DNA from: Cheilinus undulatus | Taxonomy: Eukaryota > Chordata > Actinopteri > Labriformes > Labridae | DNA length: 64,000 bases | Assembly: GCF_018320785.1 (NCBI RefSeq) | Contig: NC_054877.1 | Span: 37,842,151 to 37,906,150, forward strand | Reading direction: 5' to 3' | Shown: piece after piece, positions 34,930-49,155 of the stretch | How positions within the stretch are numbered: position 1 is the first letter of the stretch | Layout: every line of letters begins with the position of its first letter | The notes under the pieces: model-generated | The model's database searches: none | The model's input: the letters and a program-made list of their open reading frames with translations, nothing else | Told to the model about the DNA's origin: nothing | Program-made: the position numbers and the translations under genes

Positions 34930-37140
34930 ATGGAGATAAATGAATCGTCAGATTACCTCTAGAAACCATTGCAGTCGACTGTGTTCTGCCTGCTTTAGCT
35001 CTACCCAGGCTGTTTTTCCTGCATACGCCAGAACTGCTGATCTGTTATTGGTCAATGCCAGTGGGACTACAAATTTTCTACAAACAGAAGCTAAAACTCT
35101 TCCCATACTAAAACCCAGACCCTCGAGAAAGAATATTTTTATGGAAGCTGTGCTTTGGGATTACTCTGTTGGTGGCACTTCTAAACCATAAATCAAAAAC
35201 TTTGGGACATTTTTTGCCATTTATTACAGGAGAAAAGTGGCAAAGAGGGTCCTTCACATAGCACAAAGTGAAAGGAGAGCAATGAACTTTTTTTACCCTC
35301 CACTGAGGGCTAGGTTTATTGCTCTATCTTAAAGGCCATCCCGACACCTTTCACCACACCTGACTGACAGCAGATCAGATAATGTGTTCCCGGTCAGCGT
35401 GGCTCTGACCTGAGGCCAACGTGTCTCTCTTTCTCTCTCTAACCTCTGCGGCTCCGTCCTCATCCACAGCCTAATCCACACCCGCTAATCTGGTTAACTA
35501 GAGCTGTTTCTGAAATGAACTAAAGCCTAATCTAATTCCCACTTAGCACTAATTAAGAGATTATTGACCTCACATCCTATTATCATAATCATTGAGCTTT
35601 GGCAAACGGTCAAACAGAAGCAGAAAGGAGTCAATAAAATGACAGCAGCAGTCCAGCACCGGTGTTTCTGTCAGAGACTGTGCGACAACAGTGAGAGAAG
35701 AAGTGTGAGGTTTCTCTTTCTGCCTGTAACACACATACACTCACATTTTCCACCTTAAGCCTTTTACTGTCCAGAATGTCAGCAGCCGTCTCCAGCAGCG
35801 CGGCCTGTCACACAGAGCGAGAGAGAAAGGAAGTGAGAGTGTGAGGAGCGAGCGAGGCTGAGGGACGGAGATTCGCAGGAGGGAGGGGTGTCCTTGAAAG
35901 AGGACGGAGGTGTTCAGCTGGATCTAATGTGACGGAGGAAACAACTGGAGCATACACACTCACTTTCACACAAACACGGCGCTGTTGCATCAATAAAGCT
36001 GTTTTCACACATGCACTCCTGGAAATCTCTGGAAAATTTTAAGACAAGCTGACCCTGAAATTTTATGACTTGCTTATTCACACATGCACCCTTACAGTGA
36101 GAGGTTTTCACAGGTGGACGGAAAGGCGGGGTCTCAGGAGGCAGGGGGTGCACAGCACAGCAAAAGAGCAGATTTCTTGCCTTTGTAACTGGAGCAACAG
36201 TGATTGCTCAATTATGCTGTTAAACTGGCATACAGTCCTTGTCTGCAACTGTAGATGGTGATACATCCCCTTTCAATGGTGGACCTTCCTCCAGCTGACC
36301 AGTTATGACCCATACCAAACAATAAACAAGCAAGTTAGCAAATGGCAGCCATTACTACCTGCCTCTAGCAAGTAAACCCCACCCGTAGCTGTCGTCTCAC
36401 TGGTGGCATTAGCCTCCAGTGATTTCAGTGATCATTGCCCCTTCATAACAGGCATGCTTTGGGAAGCTAGGCTATATAGTGCCACATTCAGGTATAGCTG
36501 CTTTAAATAACTTGGCAAGTTTGAGGTAAAAATGGGGGGGGGGGGGGGGGGGCAATGCTGACTCAGTTGCATGCTATTCTAAAATCTGTGTTTAGCACTG
36601 TTTGTAGAGCAAGCCTCAGCCAGTCTGAGTCTGCAGGTTTGGTCAGAGGAAACAACACCAAATTAAGCTCAAACTTTGTATTTTCAACTCAGTGTTCAAC
36701 TTCAAAAGCTGGCACAATGTGTTCATTAAGAAAACACACTGTGCTAACGTTTGCTTGTCCATGTCAATTTCTCCATTTTTTCTTCAAAAAAATAAAGGTT
36801 GGTAAAACACCGGTGTTGAGTCAGGCAAGGAACTCTTAATGGGGACTGATGCAGGCTGCAGGTGTCTTTGAGCGGCTATTTTTGAAGTGTTGTTAAATCC
36901 CACTTGTTACAGCAGTAGCTCTTGCGGAGATGGGCTCACAGTTTACACATCTACAACACCTGGTAACCAAGGATCTCTACTGCTCTCCACTAAACTTTCT
37001 CCCCTCTTTGTCTTACCGCTGAGTCTACTTTTGTAGAAGTACCTCTTTGCACTCACAATGCATCATCCTCAAAATCACTCATTTTAGTTTTAACTTGCTT
37101 GATGTTGTTTTCTTTGATGAAGACCACAAACTCAAACAGC
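34930..37140. other. Sequence without a recognised gene
   Basis: 35,470-35,600 is rich in TAAT-core sites (ctaatctggttaact, actaattaagagattattga, atcataatcattgag) and might be a regulatory element. A fragment of the 27,060 repeat family lies near 36,360-36,400 (minus). No gene recognised. Confidence 0.3.
36534..36552 (+). repeat. Run of 19 G
   Basis: An uninterrupted G homopolymer with quadruplex potential. It is also a likely assembly or length-error point. Confidence 0.9.
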
Positions 37141-37169
37141 TGAGAACAGATAGGCTGAGGTGGAAAAGC

Positions 37170-37463
37170 ACGTAGGGGTACACCCTGGACTGGTCGCCAG
37201 TCAATTGCAGGGCTGACATATAGAGACAGCCAACAAGGCACACTCATATTCACACCTACAGGCAATTTAGTGGCACTAATTAACCTAATGAGCATGTTTT
37301 GGTGGTGGTGGGAGGAAGCCGGAGTACCCAGAGAGAACCCACGCGTGCATGAGGAGAACATGCAAACTCCGCACAGAAAGGCCCTGGCCCTGACTGGGAA
37401 GCGAACCAACAACCTTCTTGCTGTGAGGCAACAGCGCTGACCCCTGCACCACCATGCCGCCCT
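37170..37463 (-). mobile_element. tRNA-derived fish SINE, minus strand
   Basis: The reverse complement begins gggcggcatggtggtgcagg (tRNA-like A-box region), contains a B-box-like ggttcgcttcc, then gagtttgcatgttctcctca and gggttctctctgggtactcc, and ends near accagtccagggtgtacccc. Same family as 12,130. Confidence 0.8.
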
Positions 37464-37469
37464 ACACAA

Positions 37470-39880
37470 AGGCTTTCTGAGTGAAAAATAAAACGCTTCA
37501 CACATTTCCTATGTAACATACAATTGAGCCAACATTAGTTATGTTTACATGGACCACTTCTAATTGGAACAAACGCCTAATTGGGGGAAAAAAAATGCTT
37601 CATATACCCACTCCATTTGGAATAAAATCTTCCGATCATTCTGAATGAAATTTCGGCATCAATGAAAACACTTGACCTGATCACCTCTCCCTGTTTGGGG
37701 GGATTTTTGTCTTACTGCGCATGTCTGCCCCATGTGACATGACGTCTTCCTGCTTCCTTATTCTCCCCCTCTGATTAAACTGCAGCTGTACTGCTGAGTT
37801 TGCTGCTTAAACAGGGAAAGCTACAGGAACTGCTGACTTTCTGCAGCATATGATAAAGGTCCATTATTAAGTACAATAAAGTAAAAATAAAGATAATCTA
37901 AAGTAAGTCCTGCAGGAATGAGTTGAACAGACAAGCAAGCGATCTGACGGTGTAAAGTCGCGTCAGTTTGTTTACAGGTGCAGAAGAAGACTTATGGCAA
38001 ATTGTCAGTAGATTTAACCAGTGGGACAATATGGCGCATGTCTGAAAGTTTTTATTCAGATCAGACTGAGATGCATGAGCAAGCGTATCTGAATCGGATT
38101 GCATCTTCCAGTGTCCATGTGTACAGAGAGGTTTTAATCTCTGAGCCAAATGAATTTAATCTGATTGTGAAAAAAGACTCATGTAACCGCAGCTAGTGTT
38201 TTCCTGGCCCATATTTACCTTAAACTTGCTAAATTGCCCAGAGCAGCTTTACCCATCTGTGGCGCTGTATAGTCTAGCTTCCCAAAGAGGGCATATCCAA
38301 GTGCTGTTTATTCTGTTGACCAAGAGTTAGCATTTCTAATATGGCAACTGCCACTAATGGGCTTCAAAAATCCATTTAAGGAACCAGCAGGTGACATCAC
38401 TGAGATAATGTCCATGTTTATATACAGTCACTGGTTGCATACTTGTAAGAGTCACTAACTCTGCCCCTTCAGTTGTGGTGATTTGCCTCAACATTTCCTG
38501 CTGTTTTCATACATCAGTTCAACTCGATTTTACCCAAACTTTTTCAGCAGGCTCCCACCAGATAAAGACGGGGTGAAACATTTGGCTTTTTGTGTTCACA
38601 CATGCAGCTAACCGTGAAAATTTTGCGAGTTTTTTTTTTTAGTTTTCTGTGAAAAGGGATTAACATTCCTTTCCATGAAGAAAAACAACATTTGTTGGGA
38701 TAAATTCACATGAATCCCACTAAATCCATTTGTCCCATCCAGCCCTCCACAGGCCGGCCCTTTTATTCGTCCAGTGGAGGAATGGGAGCGAGTGAGAGGC
38801 CGAGCCCCAGCCCGGCTCTCTCTGCTCTGGGCCTCAGCATCATTATCATCAGCAGCGGGCCCTCTCAGATGCGCCAGCACAAGATCAAAGGAAAGCCTCT
38901 CAATCTTCTCCCCTCACTGAGGCAGCACAGAGCTGCTCTATAACTGGCATCTTGGTCCTGCGATAATCCTCCCATTGATCTACTTCACAGAGTTCAGTCT
39001 GCGCCGAGGCTGTTGGGCCGAGGGTTAAAGATGCCGAGGAATGTCTGTTAGAGTTTGCAGCGCTGGATGCCAGATCTTATTAAGGCGTCTGCGGGCCGAG
39101 CCCTGCTGTACGCTGTCAGGTTCCTTGTTTTCAAGGTGCTCTGCTTGTATGAGGTAATGTTAATGTTTAATGAGGGCTTCCAGCATTTGCATAGATTCCA
39201 CCCAAATCATCACTCAGGCTTTTGTAAAGGATACAAAAATAGGTTATGTATTTAGCACAAGCAATTAAAAAGCACATCCGCTGCAACATGTAGGCGAATT
39301 AATTCACCTTATTTTCTAGTTCCTTCCTTTCCTTTGAAGTCCGTGAGGCGGGAGGCGAGGGTGGAGGGTGAGGAGGATGAATGCAGGGAACAATAGAGCA
39401 GAGAGCCATTACCTCAGCGCTGCCTCAGGCTCTCCCTCTTCTCAACATCTCCATCTACTGATGGCTTCAGGAAGTGCAGGCTCGTCCTGGACCGTTCTGC
39501 TGACTGGCACTGCTGAGTCGACAACAAAAAGGTCTGTTGTACATTGCCTGTCTCTAACACAACAGGCACCTTAAGTCAAAATATCACGTATGAATACTTA
39601 CAAACTGCAAGATTGTTGTCTGATCAAGGTTGTAATTATACTATGCAAATTTGCCAAATCCAACCACATTAGAAGGATAATTTGTCCTGAAAGTAAATTT
39701 TATCCTTAAGCCTGAGTAAAATAATTTTACTAAATGGAAAAGTAAAAAAAAAAAAAATTGAAGAATTTTTTTTTTCTCTTACCTTTGTAATATCTGCTGA
39801 GGTAAGTGTAGTTGGCTTAGTTAAAATTATAAACCTTTATAAAACCTTGAATAATGTTTTTCTTACTTTTAAAGAGCAGA
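37470..39880. other. Sequence without a recognised gene
   Basis: A repeat copy at 38,203-38,292 matches 17,675. The stretch 38,700-39,250 is less AT-rich and free of obvious repeats, so it could hold conserved regulatory sequence. No exon recognised. Confidence 0.3.
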
Positions 39881-39894
39881 GGTGCTTAAACAGT

Positions 39895-42485
<2,591 letters not shown>

Positions 42486-42639
42486 CTAACTTTTTTAGTC
42501 AAATCACAACAACAAAAATGAAGTTTTTTTATTACATTCTATTTCTCTGAGATGCACCTGAACATGGGCTTACTGACAGAACAATGCTACCTAACACCCC
42601 AAAATAGAAGATATATAAAATTCAGCATTAGTTCATGCA

Positions 42640-42982
42640 GGACACAGTGGTCATACACCCAGCTGTGATCAGCTGATAGCCAGCTGATCCCAGTTATCAC
42701 CTCCCAGCTCCCACAGCCAATCACAGCTCTTTCTCTCAACACAGCGGTGTATTTAAATATGACGTACTTCTCACTAATCCCTGCTTACATTAATGCTAAT
42801 GCACCATGCTACTGCTGCTGGCAAAGCTTAACCTCCTCCACCCCAGCGTCCTCCTTGATAGCATAAAGCTTGTTGCACCCTCATATTCAGATTCATGCTT
42901 TTAAACTAATTTTATTGTTTTCAGTATATGTTATCATTAATGTATCCAGCCATGGTGTGTGGGTGTGTGTGTGTGTGTGTGG

Positions 42983-43013
<31 letters not shown>

Positions 43014-43180
43014 CAGTCCCCGGAAAGTCAAAGCATGCTGCTTGACTAACCCAGGGAGCATCTTTTGAGCACAGCCTTCTCCGCCAAGTAAAACTGTACA
43101 TCCAATTTCCAATAAAATGGTAAAATGTATGACTAGTGTTTCTATCTGAATTGTTAGTTTGAGTCATTTTATCCTCACTC
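42640..43180 (+). repeat. Dispersed repeat copy A (partner in CXorf38-homologue intron 1)
   Basis: ctgctgctggcaaagcttaa, cctcctccaccccagc, agtcaaagcatgctgcttg and taaatgtatgactagtg recur in the same order at 50,580-51,000. A GT array at 42,954-43,010 has expanded inside this copy only. Confidence 0.75.
42954..43010 (+). repeat. GT microsatellite
   Basis: About 28 GT units with two GGGT interruptions. Confidence 0.95.
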
Positions 43181-43189
43181 CAAAAGCTG

Positions 43190-45420
43190 ATTTTCCCAAT
43201 TTTCTGAGGTGTCAAACTATTCCTTTCATTAAATTGCCTCTTATGGTGCTAGAAAGTAAAATATTAAAATTTAAAGACTGGTAAAATAGTCAGATGATGG
43301 TGTAAAGAAACCCTTATGAGTGAAACACGCTCACATAAAAAGCTTAGTGAGGGGTGGTTGTTGTTATCGAGGTTTGAGCTTCAGCCCCTGAGTATTAATG
43401 TGATTTTTTTTAATTCAAAGCCAACTGTGAATGTGTAAATGTTGGATGAGACTCGGCACATATGTTTTTTCTTTTACTCTTAAAAACTAAAAGCACTCAT
43501 GGGCCAATTCATGCAAGGCCACACAAACATGCAGACTTGCTTCTTAACCACACAGTTTTTTCCTAGCCTGGCAAAATGCATTGATAAGCAAGTGCACACA
43601 CACACATACACTGCAGTGTGTGAAATTGGGTCAGCAGTGGAGAGTGGGCTTTAATGCTGAGCACATACGCTCTCTAAAACTGATCTGCATATTCATGTGG
43701 GTGGCTATCAGAATGACACACATGCACAGCTACACACACGCACATAAATAAGTACATGCATGTACATGTTGGCCTAAACTTATCCATCCCACACACGTGC
43801 CTATATGCACACATACAGACAACAAAGCACAAAGAAAACCCTGAATCTCATGGATATTGCAACTGTCAGGGAGCCACAGGGGGCATTTATGCTCAACTCA
43901 TTCTAATTCTGCGGCTAAAAATGAGCTTCTTCCACTCCGAGCAGCACCATGTCAATCATTTCTCTCCTTCTCCTTTCACTCCACTCCCTTCTTTCCCCCT
44001 CTGGCTAAAGCAGCGACCATCTTTTCAGGGAGCAAAGTGAAGTCCGGCTGTTGCCGGCTGCCCAGCAGAACGGCTCTCATTACTGCAAAACTTGAGAGTG
44101 AGTCGTAAAATTTTTTTTAAAAAGTCTCAGAAGTGCTCCAAAGAGGTATTCACGCACCCAAAGCAGCCTCTGAGAGCAGGAGAAAAGGAGGAAGAGTGGA
44201 GGAGAGGTGTGGAGAAAGGAGGGAAGAAAAGGAGAAAGATGGAGAGAAGGAGGGGAGATGGAGGTCTCTCCCTGAGGATATACTTGTCAAAACCCCCTAC
44301 TTTGCGTTTCTGACTTTCTCAGCGATGAACAACAGTTTCCTCTGACAAAGCATTTTCCTGCTTATTTGCAGACGGAGGGAGGAGACGGGGCTCAAGTCGG
44401 AACGTGAGAAACTGAAAGGATGTAACAAAGGATTCAGAGGCAGTAAGCAGATAGCTCTGAAGGCCGCTAGGGGCCGGGGAGGGAGAGGCGGAGGAGGGAG
44501 GGGAGGTGGTGGTGCGGGCTGATGGTGTCTTTTGAAGAGAGCGATGGTTGGGGGAAGAGAAAGGAGGAGACGGGGAGAATGAGACAGAGGGAGAGAGAGA
44601 GTGTCTCCTGTGTATGTGTTTGGGGAGCCACACAGTGAGGCCCGAGCATGTGATTTATTTCAGCATACTAATGTCTCTTTGATCTCCTCTGCTTAAAAAA
44701 AAACACCCTGCTGGGACTGTGGGCACACTCACTCACAAGCAGACTCACACTCCTACACATATGTATTTATACACGCCTGCACATGCCTGTGTATACCTGC
44801 AAGCACACCCCCACATTAATATTGTCCCCTCCACTCACTGCTGAGCCTCATTTATGCACAAACACTCACACATTGAGTCACACACTTTCTCCAGGGCGTC
44901 TAATCTACTTTAACTATCGTCAAATCCATAGAGATCCAATTACAAAGATAGAGGGATATTTGTTTTTCTCTGTGCATCCTAAAAGACTAATTAAATTTTC
45001 ATGTAAAGATGAAATTATTTGATAAAACACAAACCTCTTTTCATTTTCATAATTGTAATGTAATATGTTTTAATTGGGGATCCTGTGACGCTTCCTGCCT
45101 AATTCAGATGCTGCTTTTCAAGGTCTGTTTTCCTTTATAGTCACTAAAATAAAACAAAGAAATGTAATGAACTCTCTTTTTAGCATCATTATTCCAGGTC
45201 AGGCACACTGGGGCTGGAGCGAATCCCAGCATGCATTGGGCAGAAGGCAGTCAATCAAAGCGTCAACACAAACACAAAGGCAAACAGATGCCCAAACTAG
45301 AGAGGAGATTTTTATTCTTCATGGGGTTGTTTGTTTGAATGTCTCCTCTTAAACTGAAAAGTAAAACGCTCATTTTGCTTTGGATGGAGCATGTGGAATT
45401 TATGAGACTAAATTCGTCAG
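43190..45420. other. Sequence without a recognised gene
   Basis: CA-rich patches at 43,590-43,820 and purine-rich text at 44,160-44,620. 44,890-45,130 is AT-rich with several TAAT cores (ccaattacaaag, gactaattaaatt). No exon recognised. Confidence 0.3.
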
Positions 45421-45424
45421 GGTT

Positions 45425-45960
45425 GTGATCTAGGGCTGAGCAATTAGTCGAAAACTAGATTAAATCGCAACATGGCCTGTAGGGCTGTTAGATCAAATAT
45501 CAGATGTTGAACATTATTTGAATATAAAAAAACTGAATGAATGAATGCAGCTGTTCTCAGATTTCCCCTCATGATGTCATGTGGGGAGTTAGCTACGCCC
45601 TCAGATTTGGTTGGCCCTCCCCTCTTGGAAGAGAGGTCCATCTGAGAGGAGGATCAGGAGAGCCATATCCACTCCCTGAGAGGGGCGGAGTCAGACAGCT
45701 CATTAACATTTAAAGCCACCGACACAGAGCGGGGCTGAAATAGAGGGGTTCTTAGACATGCAAAAATCCAATACTGGAGTGTTTTTTCAGCAAGAAACTT
45801 CACAGACATGTTTTGGGGACCTCTGAGACCAATATAAACTTGTCTTAAAGTGTAAAATATTTGGCCTTTAAATCACAACATGGCCCATAGTGCCAAGTTG
45901 ATTATTGGGCGTTGAATATAATTCTAATATTTAAAAAATCATTAATATTAGAAAGCTAAA
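45425..45960 (+). repeat. Fish interspersed repeat with internal partial duplication
   Basis: Starts tagggctgagcaattagtcg and aaatcgcaacatggcctgta. A similar segment (aaatcacaacatggcccata, gttgaatataattctaatat) appears at 45,872-45,940. This is the gctgggcaattaatcga type of fish repeat. No protein is encoded. Confidence 0.5.
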
Positions 45961-46625
45961 GTCACAGTTTGAGGAAAGAGGAGTCGAAACAATTGGGAGG
46001 ATGCATCCCTGAGAGTCATGTACGAGAGTGAAACCATGGCGCCCACAACAGCAGGTTACCGCAGGTTAATCTTTGGTGCGTCCCTGAGAGTGATATCCCG
46101 GTCCGAGTACCCCCTCCTTTCCCAGCTGACACATCATTACCTGTGCATCCTGGACACCTCCATCAGGTCCCCTGCAGGAATGGGATAAAGTTGGATGGAT
46201 GTAAGAAATGAAGGAGCAACTTGTTGATTTGTGGCAACAAAATTAGTATTTAAGAACGTGTACTGAAAAACATGTCACAGACAAACTGACAAAGTAGGAT
46301 CTGGACTGAAGCGGCAACCATAATGGGCAGAGCATGTAGCTAACAGCTAACCACGCTAGCTTCTTCACTCTAAAGTCACATTTGGTGTTTTGAGAGATGA
46401 GACAAGACCTAGACTCTGTTAGTCGGTGAACAGAGTCTGTTAGTGTGTGATGTGTTGGGTTGATCATCTCTTTCAACGCCACACACTTACAAACAAAACA
46501 GGAAAATCAGTGATTACTGGTCACCACATGTGGGGTCGGTTTCCATGCCAGAACATACACCACTACTGACCCAACAAAAGTCAGCTCCAATCTGCTCAAA
46601 ATCATATAAATAAGCCACAGAGGTT
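45961..46625. other. Sequence without a recognised gene
   Basis: A tail-like ggataaagttggatggatg at 46,181-46,200 suggests the end of a retroelement. Nothing else recognised. Confidence 0.3.
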
Positions 46626-46639
46626 TTGAGATTCTGTTC

Positions 46640-47419
<780 letters not shown>

Positions 47420-47766
47420 CATACTGTAACTCAACCTCACCGAAAACAGCATAAAGCTCCACAGCACGCAGAGAATTCTGTATTCTACACCAAAGAAAAA
47501 CTGTCTAATTGATTGAAACAGAAATAGTGTTCTTGAGGGGCACTGTCCTGCATAAAGACCACATTTACTGTTGCTCCTGGACAATTTCTAGAGTCCCTTT
47601 GCAATAAAACTATAGAAATGACTCGTCTCAGATTGACAGTCATTTCTTGCAATGAGAAAAATAAGCAATAGAGTCAGAAATGAATGGTGCAATGTCAATA
47701 CTGTCCTTATATGAGTTTCACATAGTTTTATTTCTTCCAGCTCTTTCTGTAGTCTATCCATACTGC

Positions 47767-48052
47767 TCAGTCTTGAAATAGTCGGAGGTTAGTCTTCCCT
47801 CCCTCCTCCTGCGGGCCCCTAGTCTCAGATGATACATGGAAACTGTCAGAAACTCGAGCTCCTCCCTGATGAACACCTCCAGCGGCAGCCTCAGGGACGT
47901 CAGAGCGTACATCTGCTGGGTTTTCCTCCCCTCCTCTTCACAGCACACAGCACATGAAGCAGCCTGGTGATGCCACCTCTCAGGAGGGGCTGCCTCCGGG
48001 CGGAAAAATGCACCGTCTCCAGCGGGTTAGGGAACCAGACGTTTTCATACAT
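47767..48052 (-). pseudogene. Unidentified protein-like stretch, possible broken gene or exon
   Basis: On the minus strand an ATG at 48052 opens a frame beginning MYENVWFPNPLETVHFS. It ends in a stop near 47,898. An overlapping frame continues from 47,948 to 47,757 with a composition typical of real protein (QQMYALTSLRLPLEVFIREE, then LEFLTVSMYHLRLGARRR). A single shift near 47,940 would join them. I do not recognise the family, and no convincing splice sites flank it. It may be a decayed gene copy or chance. It lies 1.1 kb before the CXorf38 homologue on the opposite strand. Confidence 0.25.
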
Positions 48053-48191
48053 TACAGACAGAAGTGCAGGCGAAAGAAAGTCTTAAGAAATAATCATCAA
48101 ATATTTTAAGCTTTTCAAAATATTTATTCAGTTATAGCATCCTTATCAACAGAGGATTCTGTGACTGTAATGATTAGAAAATAGAACTCTG

Positions 48192-48234
48192 CAACCCACT
48201 TTTGGTTCCCGATTCACCATTTGAGAACTACTGG
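48192..48234. mobile_element. Right end of the small hAT family seen at 63,094
   Basis: gcaacccacttttggttccc and caccatttgagaactactg match the right end at 63,342-63,388. The left part is missing, and a Tc1-like fragment abuts it. Confidence 0.55.
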
Positions 48235-48235
48235 T

Positions 48236-48769
48236 ATAAAGCACACCAACACTGGACTGTGGAGCAGTGGAAATGTGTTCTGTGGAGTGATCCATCATGC
48301 TTCACTGTTTGGCAGTTAGATAGGCAAGTCTGGGTCTGGCAGATGCCAAAATGATGACTGCACTGTGCCAACTGTTCAGTTCGGTGGAGGAGGGATAATG
48401 GTATGGGGCTGTTTTGAAGGGTTTGGGCTAGGCTCCTTATCCTCAGTGATGGGCCATCTTTATGCTTCAGCACAAAGTACTAAGACATTTCAATGCTATG
48501 CTTCCAACTTTGTGGCAACAGTTTAGGAAAGGTCCTTTTCTATTCCAACATGACTCTGCCCCATAAAGCAATGGAAATTTGTGAGCCAGACTTTCTTGTC
48601 TAACATCAGCGCCTGAGCTCATAATACTATACAGAATGAATGGGCACAATTTCAAAAAAAAAGGGAACAACTTCATATTAAAGTACATGTTTTTGAATAC
48701 AATGTCTTTACAGTCTCTGTTGGTGTAATGATTGTGTGACCAAATACTTTTGCCTTCATAGTGTAGCAT
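48236..48769 (+). mobile_element. Tc1-like transposon remnant
   Basis: Plus-strand text such as tcggtggaggagggataatg, gtatggggctgttttgaagg (GGGGIMVWGCFEG) and tattccaacatgactctgcc (FQHDSA) corresponds to decayed Tc1-like transposase. It ends with accaaatacttttgccttca, a Tc1-type terminus. Confidence 0.7.
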
Positions 48770-49037
48770 TTCAGGGGTTAAAATCCTAAAAATGTGATTT
48801 TTTTTTTTTTTAATAGGACTAATGATGTTTTGAAAAGATGTACCCTAAGTAATACTTTTTCGGAATCTTTTTGGAAGTGGACATTGTTGTCCCGATGGGT
48901 CGGAAGACTCGTAAATAAAAAAAGGCTCCAGTACAGTCACAGCTCACCCTCATGTCTCTCTGACTTTATTTCCGCTCGTCTCTATCATCCCCTCCCTCTC
49001 CCAGTAGCAGCAATCAGCACCTCTTTTTTAGGTAGAC

Positions 49038-49082
49038 GGCGCCATCTTGTGGTCATCAGTTGTCAGTACAGAGAGGGCGGGG
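49038..49082 (+). promoter_or_regulatory. Core promoter motifs of the CXorf38 homologue
   Basis: A YY1-type site (GCCATCTTG, 49041-49049, reverse of CAAGATGGC) and an Sp1-type GC box (GGGCGGGG, 49075-49082) lie 74-115 bases before the start codon. No TATA box is apparent. YY1 sites of this form are common close to the start site of TATA-less housekeeping promoters. The transcription start itself cannot be placed from sequence, and the ATCTTGTGG context also occurs in some fish repeats. Confidence 0.4.
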
Positions 49083-49155
49083 ATAAACACGTGGATTGTA
49101 TCTGAACTTGTTTTTTTTCTCTTTGTTGTGATATCCATCTGAAAGTGTGGAAGCC

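Noticed and set aside
37053..37505. 150-codon minus-strand frame
   Set aside because: Mostly the tRNA-derived SINE at 37,170-37,463; no conserved protein feature.
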